DNA of 55,291 nt from a bacterium D16-51 (GCA_003612285.1 RAYE01000041.1:1-55291), one strand, 5' to 3'; counted from the stretch's first letter, positions 41,990-51,165 are shown. Numbers and translations: made by a program. Notes: generated by a model not told the origin, from the letters alone.

Positions 41990-43608
41990 ATGGACAGTAA
42001 AAAAAGAGTGGCCGGATATGTGAAACTGGCAAAATTGTGGGAAAAGCACAGGGAAGCAGCCATGCCGTACCATAACCAATATTACTGTGAAAAATATGCA
42101 GATTCTGACAGGTTTGAACTTGCCGGGGTCTATGTTGATATTACGGGGAACAAAAAAATCTGCAACCGTCCGGAAATGATGCGCCTGCTGAAAGACTGCA
42201 GGGACGGCAAGATTGACTGTATCGCCACGCAGACAAAGGGCTATCTTGCGGCTGACACAAGGGAGTTCTGTTACCTGTTCAAGTTGCTCCGTGAATTCAA
42301 TGGCGGCATCGACCTTGTTACGGAAGATGAGGATTACAATATTGACACTATGCAGAATGCAGAGAACCAGCTGCAGGAGCTGGTGAGGATGGCGGAAAAA
42401 TACATCTCTCCCAATCCGGCGGATTTTGACGGATGGAAGTCTAAAAGCAAGACCATGAAAAATGATGGGAGCAGGGAGGGTGCGTATGTGCCAAACCACC
42501 ATGAAGCGATAGTCAGCCCTGAAATTGCTAGTACAGCGTTTCCTTAATCCCCATATACTTAGTGCCTGCTATTTTTGTCAGCGCAAGGCGGAGGAAGGAG
42601 GCAATGCGGTGGCATTGTTGACTGACGACAACGCAGCGATGGCGGAAATAGAAAGTACTAAGTGTATGAGGGACTAAGAAACGCTGTACTAGGGCAGTAC
42701 ATATGCTGTCGGGGGCAAGGGGCGTGGATGGAGTTCCGGATGTCGGGGTGATTGATGAAGGCGGACTGAAGGGCTTTGTCGATATCAATCCGTGCTTCAG
42801 CGGGATTGACAGGGAAACCATCCTGCAGCTTTCAAACAGCGTGTATTCAGATGAGGAATATGCCCGTCTGGAAAGGGAGGCAAAGATAATAAATGGGGAT
42901 GCGCACAGCAATATCCTTTCTATGGATTTTACGGGATATTATGTCCCGCACAGTGCATATTTTATCGGACGGGATACCCCAGCGCTTACCATCAGCAGAA
43001 GACAGCTGAAATTTAACAGAAAATGCCATGAGCGTTTTGGTGGAGGCAGGAATATTGAACTTTTATACCATCCGCTTTTACAAGCAATCATCATAAGAAC
43101 CTGTGATGAGGGCTGCGGTTTTGCATGGAGGAATGCAGAAGGTTCCCCAATATTGAATTTTAGTGCAAAAGCCTTCTGCGGAGCAGTATATGAAGGGCAG
43201 GATTGGATCAGCGGCTACAGTTTCCGTTTCCGTGGGATTATGAGGGAGAGGGGGAACAGTAAAGCGATGATATTCTTCCTTGACGAGCCACAGATTGTTG
43301 CAGATAAAGCTGCTAAGAAAGCGGGGGATGCAGTTGCGGAAGAACAGAGGCACCATCCATCAAGGTATATACCGTACAAGAACAGCGAATTAAATGAGGA
43401 TTCCGATACAGAGGAATGGAAAAAACGCAGGAACGGTATGCTTTATGCCATGAGAAAGCACAGGGATAAGATTGTGGACGGGCTTTCGGAGACGGACATT
43501 GCAGAGCCGGGAGTAATAGTTGAAAATCCCCTTATCGGCGGCATACCAACAAGGAATGAAATAAGGGGCGAATTGAGTAGATTATTAATGTTAATGCAGG
43601 AGGTCTGA
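41990..43608 (+). pseudogene. Serine-recombinase-like ICE gene split by a 159-bp element
   Basis: The 5' part (41990-42547) reads RVAGYVKLAKLWEKHREAAM, then ATQTKGYLAADTREFCYLFK; it is a resolvase-fold relative without the canonical catalytic Ser region, and ends HHEAIVSPEIA. The 3' part (from 42703) continues MLSGARGVDGVPDVGVIDEG, then GYYVPHSAYFIG, to LLMLMQEV. Removing the element plus one TA joins them in frame (EIA-RAV-HMLSGARG), giving about 485 residues. Proteins of this layout accompany the recombinases of clostridial integrative elements. Currently broken. Confidence 0.72.
42531..42689. mobile_element. MITE-like element 2 with TA target duplication
   Basis: 159 bp. Ends GTACAGCGTTTCCTTAATCC and the near-complement at 42648-42689 pair over about 45 bp. 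TA flanks both sides (42529 and 42690). Internal GCAAGGCGGA and ACAACGCAGC are shared with element 1, and the size is the same, so they are likely related. No coding capacity. Confidence 0.8.
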
Positions 43609-43609
43609 A

Positions 43610-43873
43610 ATGGACAGCACAGGAGTAGGCAATGCTTCCGGGGAAGCAAAGAAAGAACCGGTTGGCCAGTCATATAACTACAGTGACCAGGAACTGATAA
43701 GGCGGCTTGTCAAATCCAGGATGGCGCAGAAGCAGCAGCTGGAGTACGAGGACTTGGATGGATATGTCCTGCCGCCCAGGACACAGTTTTCCATGTTAAA
43801 AAAGCCAGCGGTGACCATCAAATATGGCAGGATGACATTCAACATGGCCTGCATCCATCTATGGCAGGATTAA
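43610..43873 (+). pseudogene. ICE recombination-accessory protein, truncated
   Basis: 87 codons from ATG with AGGAGG 6 nt upstream: SYNYSDQELIRRLVKSRMAQ, then KYGRMTFNMACIHL. The text resembles the N-terminus of a protein usually found after the recombinase in these elements, normally over 120 residues. It stops where the next fragment begins. Confidence 0.5.
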
Positions 43874-43881
43874 CATAATCA

Positions 43882-44210
43882 ATATAGGGAAGGATGTCCT
43901 GCGTGTGATTGGTGCGCCATCCCATATATGCCTTAAAATAAATAAGGAGATGGATTCCTTTGCTGTGATGCCCTGTGAGCCGGCAGAGCCGATGGCGTTC
44001 AAGGTACCGGACGATATAATGTTTAACACCCGGAGGCAGATGAAGGTTACGAGCCGGTCATTTGTGATAGGGCTGCTTTCGATTAACGGACTGGAATCCG
44101 GACATACATACAAAATTTCAGGGATATACTCTGAAAACAATAATGCTGTGGTTTTTAATATGTCTGATATTTGGATTTTCGGGGAAGAAAAGGTGGGCGA
44201 GAATAAATAA
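43882..44210 (+). pseudogene. Second ICE accessory protein fragment
   Basis: A frame without a clear start reads INIGKDVLRVIGAPSHICLK, EMDSFAVMPCEPAEPMAFKV, and ends GEEKVGENK. The IGKDVLRVIG-x-P-x-HICLK pattern is one I associate with short proteins of the same integrative elements. Joined to the previous fragment by a deletion. Confidence 0.5.
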
Positions 44211-44285
44211 AAGAAAAAACGTAAATTCGTGAAGAACATAGAATAGTAAAATCACATTAGTTTTTTAATGCCGTTAAATGAAAAT

Positions 44286-44313
44286 GCCCGCAGAATGAAA
44301 GAATTCTGTGGGC
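44286..44313 (+). terminator. Terminator after the ICE remnant
   Basis: A 12-bp stem with one mismatch (GCCCGCAGAAT/ATTCTGTGGGC) and a short loop, followed by TGTTTTA. Confidence 0.65.
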
Positions 44314-44399
44314 TGTTTTACGTTATTTAATGGGATTTCTTTTGCACGCCTAAAAATGCAACGGTTTGTCATATATTATCTTTGAAGCTATGGAACAGT

Positions 44400-44534
44400 A
44401 ATTTAAAATATGATGAATTTATCGAAAAAATGAAAGATATATCAGAAACGGAGCTGAATTTTTTTGGGATTGCCATCTGTGGGCCGAAAAAGAAGGTCAG
44501 CAGATTAACCGGAAGTATGGCATTGTTGAGATAA
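44400..44534 (+). pseudogene. C-terminal fragment of a DUF2000-like protein
   Basis: About 44 codons: NLKYDEFIEKMKDISETELN, then FGIAICGPKKKVSRLTGSM. The ICG-x-KKKVxxLTGSLxLLR end is typical of DUF2000-type proteins. The N-terminal two thirds are missing. Confidence 0.6.
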
Positions 44535-44605
44535 ATAGTTCTTTCCTTTCGTCCGAGTGTATGTTATAATATATTTAATATGTAAAAACATACAAAAGAG
44601 GCATC

Positions 44606-45187
44606 ATGGAACAGCTTTCATTAAAGATAGGAGAACGTCTGAAAGAAATCCGTAACACAAGGCATCTTACGCTAGATTAGGCGGCGGAGCTGACGGGATG
44701 TAAATAAGGGAACGCATTTGCGTTCCCTTTGCCCATGTTAGGGCAGATTGAGCGGGGGCAGTCCTCGCCTACCATTAACGTACTGTGGAAAATTTCAACA
44801 GGGTTAAAGATTCCGTTATCCTTTTTCTGTCGGCAGCCGGAAACGGAGTATACGGTTGCCGGGCTTTCGGAAAAAGAAATGATTAAGGAGGAAGATGGGG
44901 GAATGAGGGCATACCCGCTGTTTCCTTTTAATCCGGCAAGGAATTTGGAAGTATTTTATATTGAGTTTGATGCAGGGGTAATGCATGATTCCCTTCCCCA
45001 TGTGGCGGGAGTGGAGGAATATATTTTGCCGGTGCAGGGGACTTTGAAAATGGTAATAGGCGGGAAGGAAGTGTTTTTGCAGAAAAGACAGTCCATACGG
45101 TTTGGGGCGGATGTCCCGCATGCATACCATAATGTTTCAGAGGAAGTGTGTACTGTTTATAACGTAATTTTTTATCCAGACAATTAA
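44606..45187 (+). pseudogene. XRE-cupin regulator broken by two in-frame stops and a palindromic insert
   Basis: MEQLSLKIGERLKEIRNTRH starts a helix-turn-helix that should read LTLDQAAELTG...PMLGQIERGQSSP. The Gln codon is TAG (44678), and a 24-bp palindrome at 44706 brings a TAA (44705). After it the frame is intact: GLKIPLSFFCRQPETEYTVA, then the cupin domain (HDSLPHVAGVEEYILPVQGT, RFGADVPHAYHN). A partial product could start at 44729. Neighbour YbaK begins 12 nt after the stop. Confidence 0.78.
44706..44729. repeat. Perfect 24-bp palindrome inside the XRE-cupin gene
   Basis: AAGGGAACGCA-TT-TGCGTTCCCTT, ending in T3. It looks like a transcription-terminator hairpin and adds extra codons between conserved blocks of the helix-turn-helix. 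Confidence 0.75.
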
Positions 45188-45199
45188 AGGAGGAGAACA

Positions 45200-45667
45200 A
45201 TGGCAATCGAAAAGGTAAAGGCATATTTTAGGGAATATGGCATGGAGGAAAGGATTCAGGAATTTGACGAGTCCAGTGCAACAGTGGAGCTTGCTGCCAA
45301 AGCATTACACTGTGAACCTCAGAGGATAGCAAAGACACTTTCTTTTATGCTGGAAAATGAGGCGGTGCTGATTGTGGCGGCTGGGGATGCGAAGATAGAC
45401 AATCCAAAATATAAGGAAAAATTTGGTACAAAGGCAAAAATGCTTTCATTGGATAAGGTGGAAACATTGGTGGGACATGCAGTGGGCGGTGTCTGCCCAT
45501 TTGTGGTAAATGAGGGTGTGAAAGTATATCTGGATGTATCGCTAAAAAGATTTGAAACGGTTTTCCCTGCCTGTGGCAGTTCTAACAGTGCAATAGAGCT
45601 TACCATTCCAGAACTGGAGAAATATTCAGGATATGTGGAATGGGTGGATGTCTGCAAAGGTTATTAA
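45200..45667 (+). CDS. YbaK/EbsC-type aminoacyl-tRNA deacylase
   Basis: 155 residues. AAKALHCEPQRIAKTLSFML, KEKFGTKAKMLSLDKVETLV and VGGVCPFVVNEGVKVYLDVS are the conserved blocks of the YbaK/ProX editing fold, which clears mischarged tRNA (for example Cys-tRNAPro). Length is normal. AAGGAGGAG precedes the ATG. Follows the XRE-cupin gene by 12 nt. Confidence 0.92.
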   Translation: MAIEKVKAYFREYGMEERIQEFDESSATVELAAKALHCEPQRIAKTLSFMLENEAVLIVAAGDAKIDNPKYKEKFGTKAKMLSLDKVETLVGHAVGGVCPFVVNEGVKVYLDVSLKRFETVFPACGSSNSAIELTIPELEKYSGYVEWVDVCKGY

Positions 45668-45682
45668 GAAACATATAAGCGC

Positions 45683-45710
45683 GCCGCTATGGTTTTATGC
45701 CATATGCGGC
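45683..45710 (+). terminator. Terminator after ybaK-like gene
   Basis: GCCGCTATGG and CCATATGCGGC pair with one bulge over a 7-nt loop, followed by a T-rich stretch. Confidence 0.65.
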
Positions 45711-45753
45711 GGTTTGAATTTTTCCTTATATTTTAAATGGTGGTTTAGCATTG

Positions 45754-45991
45754 GGGCGTGTTTGAAAATTACCTTTAAACCGTCAAATTGCACAAAAATT
45801 ATATTATCCCGGCAATTCCAAAAATTTTACCATATGGCAGCTGTATGGGGACGCCGGTGCTTGAGCCTTGTTTTTTAAGGCTTTATGCACCGCTGCGTTT
45901 CCCATCCAAGCGCAAGCGGGGTGCCATTGGTAAAATTTTGGAATTGCCAGGGACAGTAAATTTGTGCAATATTTAATTTTCAAACACGCCC
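45754..45991. mobile_element. 238-bp palindromic MITE-like element
   Basis: Exact 18-bp ends (GGGCGTGTTTGAAAATTA and complement), and long internal arms also pair: GGCAATTCCAAAAATTTTAC against GTAAAATTTTGGAATTGCC. It encodes nothing. A clear target duplication was not found. Unrelated in sequence to elements 1 and 2. It makes up most of the 45711-46018 gap. Confidence 0.82.
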
Positions 45992-46018
45992 TAGAATGAA
46001 ACAGTTAAATAATAAAAA

Positions 46019-46049
46019 TTTCACACCCAAAATTCCGTATTTGACACCC
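46019..46049 (+). promoter_or_regulatory. LytTR-type direct repeat, pair 3, site A
   Basis: TTTCACACCC (46019) and TTTGACACCC (46040), 21-bp period, with AAATTCCGTA between. The same motif and spacer recur at 48382. It is upstream of the pair 3 regulator, with TATAAA at 46081 as a possible -10 box. Confidence 0.7.
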
Positions 46050-46168
46050 ATTCCAACCATACAGAAAAACAAAAAGCCGATATAAAAATGATAAAGCTTT
46101 TGCCTGATATTTCATAAAAGAAAGGAAATTATTAAAAGGGTGAAAGAAAAAAGAAGGAAGGATAAAAG

Positions 46169-46236
46169 GCAAACACACATCTTTCACCCTTTGTGTTTGC
46201 GCCTCAAATGAAAATGCAGGCATTTTCGCTTGAGGC
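46169..46236 (+). promoter_or_regulatory. Two hairpins in the pair 3 regulator leader
   Basis: GCAAACACA/TGTGTTTGC (46169-46200) and GCCTCAAATGAAAATGC against GCATTTTCGCTTGAGGC (46201-46236). The second stem pairs the GAGG nearest to the start codon, so it could mask the ribosome binding site. Confidence 0.6.
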
Positions 46237-46248
46237 TTGGTGCAAATC

Positions 46249-46968
46249 ATGAAAATAGCGGTTTGTGATGATGATAAAGCGGCAAGGGAGCATATTGTTT
46301 CACTAGTAAAAGAGCAGATACAGGACGCAGAAATTATGTCTTTTGCAACAGGGGAAGAAATGCTGAAAGCACAAAATAATTTTGACATTTCTTTTCTCGA
46401 TGTGGAAATGGGGGAACTATCGGGAATGGACGTTGCAAATCATATCCGGCAGAAGGAACAGGGAAACACAAAGAGCATTATTATCTTTGTGACGGGCTAT
46501 GAAAAATATATGAACCAGGCATTTGATGTGTCAGCATTCCATTATCTGTTAAAGCCCATTGATGAAGAAAAGTTCCGTAATGTTTTTGGGCGTGCGCTGA
46601 ACGAGCTGTATGCAGCGGAGGAACGGACAAAACGGTATATTTTAGTAAGAAACTCCGGCACACAGCAGAAAGTTTATATAAAAGACATTTATTATATTGA
46701 AAGTGCGAATAAAAAAGTGATTATCCATACAAGAGCGGGTACACTGGATAGTTATGGAAAAATGGACGAATGGGAGCAGATGACAGGCAGCGGTTTTTAC
46801 CGCTGCCATAGGTGCTATCTTGTGAATATGGAGCAGATTGTTTCTTATAATGCCGATACAATCAAAGTTGTAAATGGAGATAAACTGATACTTGCGCAGA
46901 AGAAATATAACGATTTTATCAGACAATATATGAAATATGCAAAGGATGGAGGGATTGTCAATGTATGA
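46249..46968 (+). CDS. LytTR response regulator, pair 3
   Basis: 239 residues from ATG 46249 (MKIAVCDDDK). Acidic pocket CDDD, Asp51 in ISFLDVEMGELSG and Lys-Pro in YLLKPIDEEKF. LytTR domain from about 140: YYIESANKKVIIHTRAGTLD, FYRCHRCYLVNMEQIVSY. The start is fixed by the family opening; GTG 46237 is in frame. The end overlaps the kinase start. Most similar within the window to the pair 4 regulator. Confidence 0.92.
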   Translation: MKIAVCDDDKAAREHIVSLVKEQIQDAEIMSFATGEEMLKAQNNFDISFLDVEMGELSGMDVANHIRQKEQGNTKSIIIFVTGYEKYMNQAFDVSAFHYLLKPIDEEKFRNVFGRALNELYAAEERTKRYILVRNSGTQQKVYIKDIYYIESANKKVIIHTRAGTLDSYGKMDEWEQMTGSGFYRCHRCYLVNMEQIVSYNADTIKVVNGDKLILAQKKYNDFIRQYMKYAKDGGIVNV

Positions 46969-48394
46969 AACAGGGCTGTCTTTTTCCATATACCTTGTAA
47001 ACAGTATAGTGGGCAGTATCTATATGCAGAAATTTCTTAGGGAAAAGTATCAGAAAAAGATTGTCCTGTCTGCATGGGCGGGCCTGTATTTCATTATCCA
47101 AAGTTTGATATTTTATAGGATTGACCGTCTCAATTTGTTTAATGACCTTATGGGAGTGCTTGCGGATATAGCATTTATTTTATTTTTTCAAATGCTGTTG
47201 TATAACAAAGATTTCCTAAAGCAGTTGTTTGTGGCTGTTAGTTTTGTTGCAGGAAAAGAGATAATCAAATATATCATAGTGGTTATAAATTATGGCCAGG
47301 GTTGGATTATCACTAAATTTTCAGTAGTTTTATTAAAGAAGATAACTACTATGAAAGAAGTTGAAATTTGGAGTTATGTTTTTGATATCACCAGAGGACT
47401 TGTCCTTGTTTTATTATATGTTTTATTTCTGAGCGTGTATTTCTCCATAATCAGCAGGAAATTTGTCAGAAAAGATTATCAGTTCCGGATACATGAATAT
47501 GTCTTTTTAATACTTCCAAGTGCTGCAACTTTATGTATTTCCATCACTCTCAAAACTTTGGTTTTTATTGTAGAAAATGGAACGACAACTATTATGTTTG
47601 AGAAAGTACCTGCAACTATGTTCTGGGTGCCATTTATCTGTCTTTTGCTGCTGGGCGTTGTCATAGCGTCTGTCATGCTCTTTCAAAAGCTGATACAGTT
47701 AAGCGAAGAAGAACGAAAGCGTTCCATATTGGAAAATCAAATGATACAGATGCAGCGGGAAATAGAAGAAATACAAGATATATATGCCGATATGAGAGGG
47801 CTCAGGCATGATATGAGAGGCCATTTAGAAAGCATAGCGGCAGTTATCAGGAGGACCTCTGGAAAGGACAGGGAGGAACTTGACAATTATATTAAAAAGA
47901 TGGAAACAACAGTCAGCAGGTTAGATTTTGCATACAGGACAGGAAACCCGATTACGGATGTTATCTTACATCAAAAGAAACAGGAAGCGGAAAAGCAAAA
48001 TATATCGTTTGAAGCAGAGTTTATTTATCCCGATAAGCAGCAGATCGACGTTTACGATATAGGGATTGTGCTGAACAATGCACTGGAAAACGCAATCGAA
48101 GCAGGCAGTACGGTTTCGGGAAAGAAAAGTATCAGCCTGCGTTCATACATGAAAGGAAATTTGTTTTTTATTGAAGTGGAAAATGATTTTGGCGGTGAAA
48201 TTATTTTTGACAGTGAAACGGGACTGCCGGTCAGCAGCAAAGAGGATAAAAAACTTCATGGTTTAGGCATGGAGAATATACAAAGGTGTGCTAAAAAATA
48301 CATGGGTGATATAGATATAACCATTCGCAATATGGGGGGCAGAAAGAAGTTTATTCTTACCATTATGATGTATGAAAAATATTTCACACCCTAA
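46961..48394 (+). CDS. GHKL sensor histidine kinase, pair 3
   Basis: 477 residues from ATG 46961, with GGAGGG 7-9 nt upstream inside the regulator gene. Six hydrophobic segments in the first 240 residues, a coiled-coil linker (EEERKRSILENQMIQMQREI), H-box LRHDMRGHLESIAAV, N-box LNNALENAIEAGST, G-box GLGMENIQRCAKKYMG. LytTR site B overlaps its last codons. The ligand is unknown; no peptide gene is adjacent. Confidence 0.9.
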   Translation: MYETGLSFSIYLVNSIVGSIYMQKFLREKYQKKIVLSAWAGLYFIIQSLIFYRIDRLNLFNDLMGVLADIAFILFFQMLLYNKDFLKQLFVAVSFVAGKEIIKYIIVVINYGQGWIITKFSVVLLKKITTMKEVEIWSYVFDITRGLVLVLLYVLFLSVYFSIISRKFVRKDYQFRIHEYVFLILPSAATLCISITLKTLVFIVENGTTTIMFEKVPATMFWVPFICLLLLGVVIASVMLFQKLIQLSEEERKRSILENQMIQMQREIEEIQDIYADMRGLRHDMRGHLESIAAVIRRTSGKDREELDNYIKKMETTVSRLDFAYRTGNPITDVILHQKKQEAEKQNISFEAEFIYPDKQQIDVYDIGIVLNNALENAIEAGSTVSGKKSISLRSYMKGNLFFIEVENDFGGEIIFDSETGLPVSSKEDKKLHGLGMENIQRCAKKYMGDIDITIRNMGGRKKFILTIMMYEKYFTP

Positions 48395-48412
48395 ATTCCG
48401 TACTTCACGCCA
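48382..48412 (+). promoter_or_regulatory. LytTR-type direct repeat, pair 3, site B
   Basis: TTTCACACCC (48382) and CTTCACGCCA (48403), 21-bp period, with TAAATTCCGTA between, nearly as at site A. TACGAT at 48439 may be the -10 box for the gene at 48503. Confidence 0.7.
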
Positions 48413-48502
48413 TATCTATGACGGTCAGGATGAAAAAATACGATAAGTAAAGTAGAAACTGTTATTTCAGGACAATTGGTAAAAAACAAGGAGGATGAGA
48501 TT

Positions 48503-49231
48503 ATGTCAATGGAGATTAACGGGAATCTTTTTGACAATGCGGTCAGGAAGCAGAATTACAACGATTATGGGAAAGGTTACACAAATACTGCAAAGGAAGG
48601 CAATGTGATAACAAGCACGGTGGAGTTAAAAACTTCAAAACCCGGCGTGAAGAAAACGGAACAGATTAAGACGGGTTACAGCAATGTTAACGACTATTCC
48701 AAATATCTGCAAGGCAAGTACAGTTATATGAATTCGGGTACAGCCTCCATGCAGGGTGTTCCGACAACGGTATCCGTGTCAGGCGCTTTCCTGAAGAAAT
48801 GTATGAACGACCCGGAAAAAGCAAAGTATTTGGAAGAAAATTTGGCGGCATTGCCGGACTGCGTTTCTTATGCGGTATCCCATGCGCAGGGAACACTGAC
48901 GAGCATTTCCTATGAGATTGACGCAAATGGGAATATAACGGGAATTTCTTCCGGCACAAATGATCCCGATGGGAAGATAGCCAGAGAGAATGCGGAGCGG
49001 CGAGCGAAGGAGAAGAAAGCAGCCGAAGAAAAGGCTGCCGAGAGGCGTAAGAAGAAAAAGGCGGAGGAAGAAAAGGCAGCAGAACAGCGGGCAGAAAGAA
49101 AAGAGCAGATGGAAGGTATGTTTACAGTATCTGCCACTGGCACAGACATGAAAAGCGTTATACAGGATATTGTTGCAGCGACAAATGGTATATCGTCACC
49201 TGCAGGTGGAAGTTTTGACATAAGAGGGTAA
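48503..49231 (+). CDS. DUF6033-like protein, array member
   Basis: 242 residues from ATG 48503 (AAGGAGG upstream). Central block VNDYSKYLQGKYSYMNSGTA, then VSGAFLKKCMNDPEKAKYLE and IDANGNITGISSG, then a highly charged coiled coil (EERKKKKAEEEKAAEQRAER type). The block and its order match the 49294 protein. I associate it with DUF6033 in Lachnospiraceae. No signal peptide. First gene after LytTR site B, so it is the probable target of pair 3. Confidence 0.75.
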   Translation: MSMEINGNLFDNAVRKQNYNDYGKGYTNTAKEGNVITSTVELKTSKPGVKKTEQIKTGYSNVNDYSKYLQGKYSYMNSGTASMQGVPTTVSVSGAFLKKCMNDPEKAKYLEENLAALPDCVSYAVSHAQGTLTSISYEIDANGNITGISSGTNDPDGKIARENAERRAKEKKAAEEKAAERRKKKKAEEEKAAEQRAERKEQMEGMFTVSATGTDMKSVIQDIVAATNGISSPAGGSFDIRG

Positions 49232-49233
49232 AG

Positions 49234-49253
49234 AATAATGTTTCCGCATTATT
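49234..49253 (+). terminator. Weak hairpin between array genes
   Basis: AATAATG/CATTATT with a 6-nt loop and a short T run. Possible attenuator that lowers expression of the next gene. Confidence 0.4.
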
Positions 49254-49293
49254 TTGCAAATTATTGAAATAAGGAGATTAAGGAGGAATTATT

Positions 49294-49980
49294 ATGGCAA
49301 TTACAGGAATTGGAAACAGCTACAATAATGCGTATGAAAACACTTATGTGTCACAGAAAAATGAGGAGGTAAAGCGGTCAGAAACAAAGGAAACTTCGTC
49401 TGCACAGACAGGAAAAGCAAAGAGTGCAACAAGCAGCGGTGTGTCAGATTACTATTCCTATCTTGCAAAAAAATATGATTGTGTTAAGAATGGAAATGTC
49501 GCAATTTCAGGTGCATATTTAAAAGAGTGTGCGAAGAATGCTGACAAGGCAAAAGAGCTGGAAGAAAACCTTGCTTTCTACAAGGAGAGTTATAAAAGCG
49601 GCTACGAAAGCGCAAAGGCAAATGCAAGGGCAATCGGTGCGAGACTGACCAATTACTCAGAAAGCTGGAGCATTGACAGCACAGGAAATGTTGTCATGCA
49701 GGCTTCAACAACAGTAGTGTCAGATACAAAGGGCTGGCGTGAATTGAAAGAGGAGCGTGACGAACGTATTAAGGAAAAAAGAGAGCAGGAGGAAAAAGAG
49801 AAGAAGTTAAAGGAGAAAAAGGAGGAGCGGCAGGAGCATTTAGATAGAATAAAGGATGATTCTGCGGCATACACCATTGAAGAAATCAGAGAAAAAGACA
49901 TGGTATCAGAGGATGCTGTATTGATACAGAAAGAAAGACTGGATGATGCTTATTATCCTAAGTTTGATATGAACATTTAG
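49294..49980 (+). CDS. DUF6033-like protein, array member
   Basis: 228 residues. AAGGAGG is 6-7 nt upstream. N-terminus MAITGIGNSYNNAYENTYVS, then YYSYLAKKYDCVKNGNVAIS and SGAYLKECAKNADKAKELEE, IDSTGNVVMQAST, and a charged coiled coil. Paralogue of the 48503 product; the N-terminus also resembles the 28034 protein. No signal peptide or membrane segment. Function unknown. Confidence 0.75.
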   Translation: MAITGIGNSYNNAYENTYVSQKNEEVKRSETKETSSAQTGKAKSATSSGVSDYYSYLAKKYDCVKNGNVAISGAYLKECAKNADKAKELEENLAFYKESYKSGYESAKANARAIGARLTNYSESWSIDSTGNVVMQASTTVVSDTKGWRELKEERDERIKEKREQEEKEKKLKEKKEERQEHLDRIKDDSAAYTIEEIREKDMVSEDAVLIQKERLDDAYYPKFDMNI

Positions 49981-50034
49981 GATAGGGGCAGATGTATGTT
50001 ATAAGGTAAGCAGGTTATTTTTGGAGGATAAGAA

Positions 50035-50832
50035 ATGTCAATAAATGTAACGGAAGGACAACTGCCACATCAATACGAAAAGTATGTTGTTGATATGGAT
50101 AGAGTCAAACAAAAAATAGAACAGGTAGATAAGGATAATGTCGCAGTTACAGGGAATGATACTGTGGATATTTCAAAAGCTGGCCGTAATGCTCTGGAAA
50201 AGAAGATATCTGCATTAGGCAGCGCAGGACAGAATAAACCTGCCGGTAAACTTTTTCCTGTCAATTCTTTCAGTGTTATGAGTGATTTTGAAAGAGCAGT
50301 ATCAGCGGAAAAGGAAGAAGAGGTAATGAACAATACATTTGACTATCATGTTAATCAAATGGTATCAGCTTACAAAAGGATGCGGAATGGCATAGAGGAA
50401 AAATATGCTGATACAGACAGGGAACAGCAATATTATGTTGCTGATGATGGAAGTATACAGGAATTAACCAAGGAGAAAGAATTAGAAATACTGGACAAAG
50501 CCTATGAAAAGCATAGTAAATTTATGGCGGCCAGTACAGAAATATGGAGTAATCTGCAAGATTTTAAGCCACAGATAACATACCATTCTAAGAGTGCTGA
50601 CACAGCACAATCCGTTTCCTCAGACAATACCGGGAAAAGTGGGATGAAAGAGCAGGCTTATCAAGCATTTATGTCTGCTGTCAATAATGAGAATATAAGA
50701 TTGTTGTCACAGTCAAAAGAAGGTCTAAGCAATATTAAACTTGATTTAGGTATCTCAAAGTCTGTGAGAAATGAATTGAATCATATTTGGGATTATTATA
50801 AAGCGGCAGCAAAGGGTATTGTATTAAAATGA
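50035..50832 (+). CDS. Uncharacterised protein, array member
   Basis: 265 residues. GGAGGATAAG precedes the ATG. Helical, charged: VTEGQLPHQYEKYVVDMDRV, DTVDISKAGRNALEKKISAL, then EIWSNLQDFKPQITYH. The DTVDISKAGRNAL text is reminiscent of the small 'DISxxGR' motif in bacterial anti-sigma or hook-type proteins, but this is not enough for an assignment. Same direction and 55 bp after the previous gene, and ends in a terminator. Confidence 0.7.
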   Translation: MSINVTEGQLPHQYEKYVVDMDRVKQKIEQVDKDNVAVTGNDTVDISKAGRNALEKKISALGSAGQNKPAGKLFPVNSFSVMSDFERAVSAEKEEEVMNNTFDYHVNQMVSAYKRMRNGIEEKYADTDREQQYYVADDGSIQELTKEKELEILDKAYEKHSKFMAASTEIWSNLQDFKPQITYHSKSADTAQSVSSDNTGKSGMKEQAYQAFMSAVNNENIRLLSQSKEGLSNIKLDLGISKSVRNELNHIWDYYKAAAKGIVLK

Positions 50833-50838
50833 GGGTGG

Positions 50839-50882
50839 AAATCGTCGCATATGGATTAAATGTTCATAGCGGCGATTTTTTA
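50839..50882 (+). terminator. Terminator of the 48503-50832 array
   Basis: A stem of about 13 bp (ATCGTCGCATATG with TCATAGCGGCGAT) followed by T6. Confidence 0.8.
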
Positions 50883-51008
50883 TATACAAAATAAACATGT
50901 ATTCATAGTGTTATACCATACTTATGGCTTTTGTGGGAACAGTTAATATCGGATAAAAAATGAAAAACTTTAGAATGTGCAAGAATTTTTTTGCAAAAAG
51001 TTTTTCCT

Positions 51009-51075
51009 TTCGTTCCCGAAAAGTGGGCGATTCATTCCATATACCCGAAAAACGGATTTTTTTTGACGATATAAA
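51009..51075 (+). promoter_or_regulatory. LytTR-type direct repeat and -10 box, pair 4
   Basis: TTCGTTCC (51009-51016) and TTCATTCC (51031-51038), 22-bp period, and TATAAA at 51070. This occupies the gene-free stretch 50883-51165 together with AT-rich text. Confidence 0.6.
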
Positions 51076-51165
51076 AAGTGTAACGAAGATGAAATAAGTT
51101 GATGAAGGTTATTTATGGTTCGTTTCATTTTGTGGATGCCTTTATAGAATTTGAGGTGATAAATT

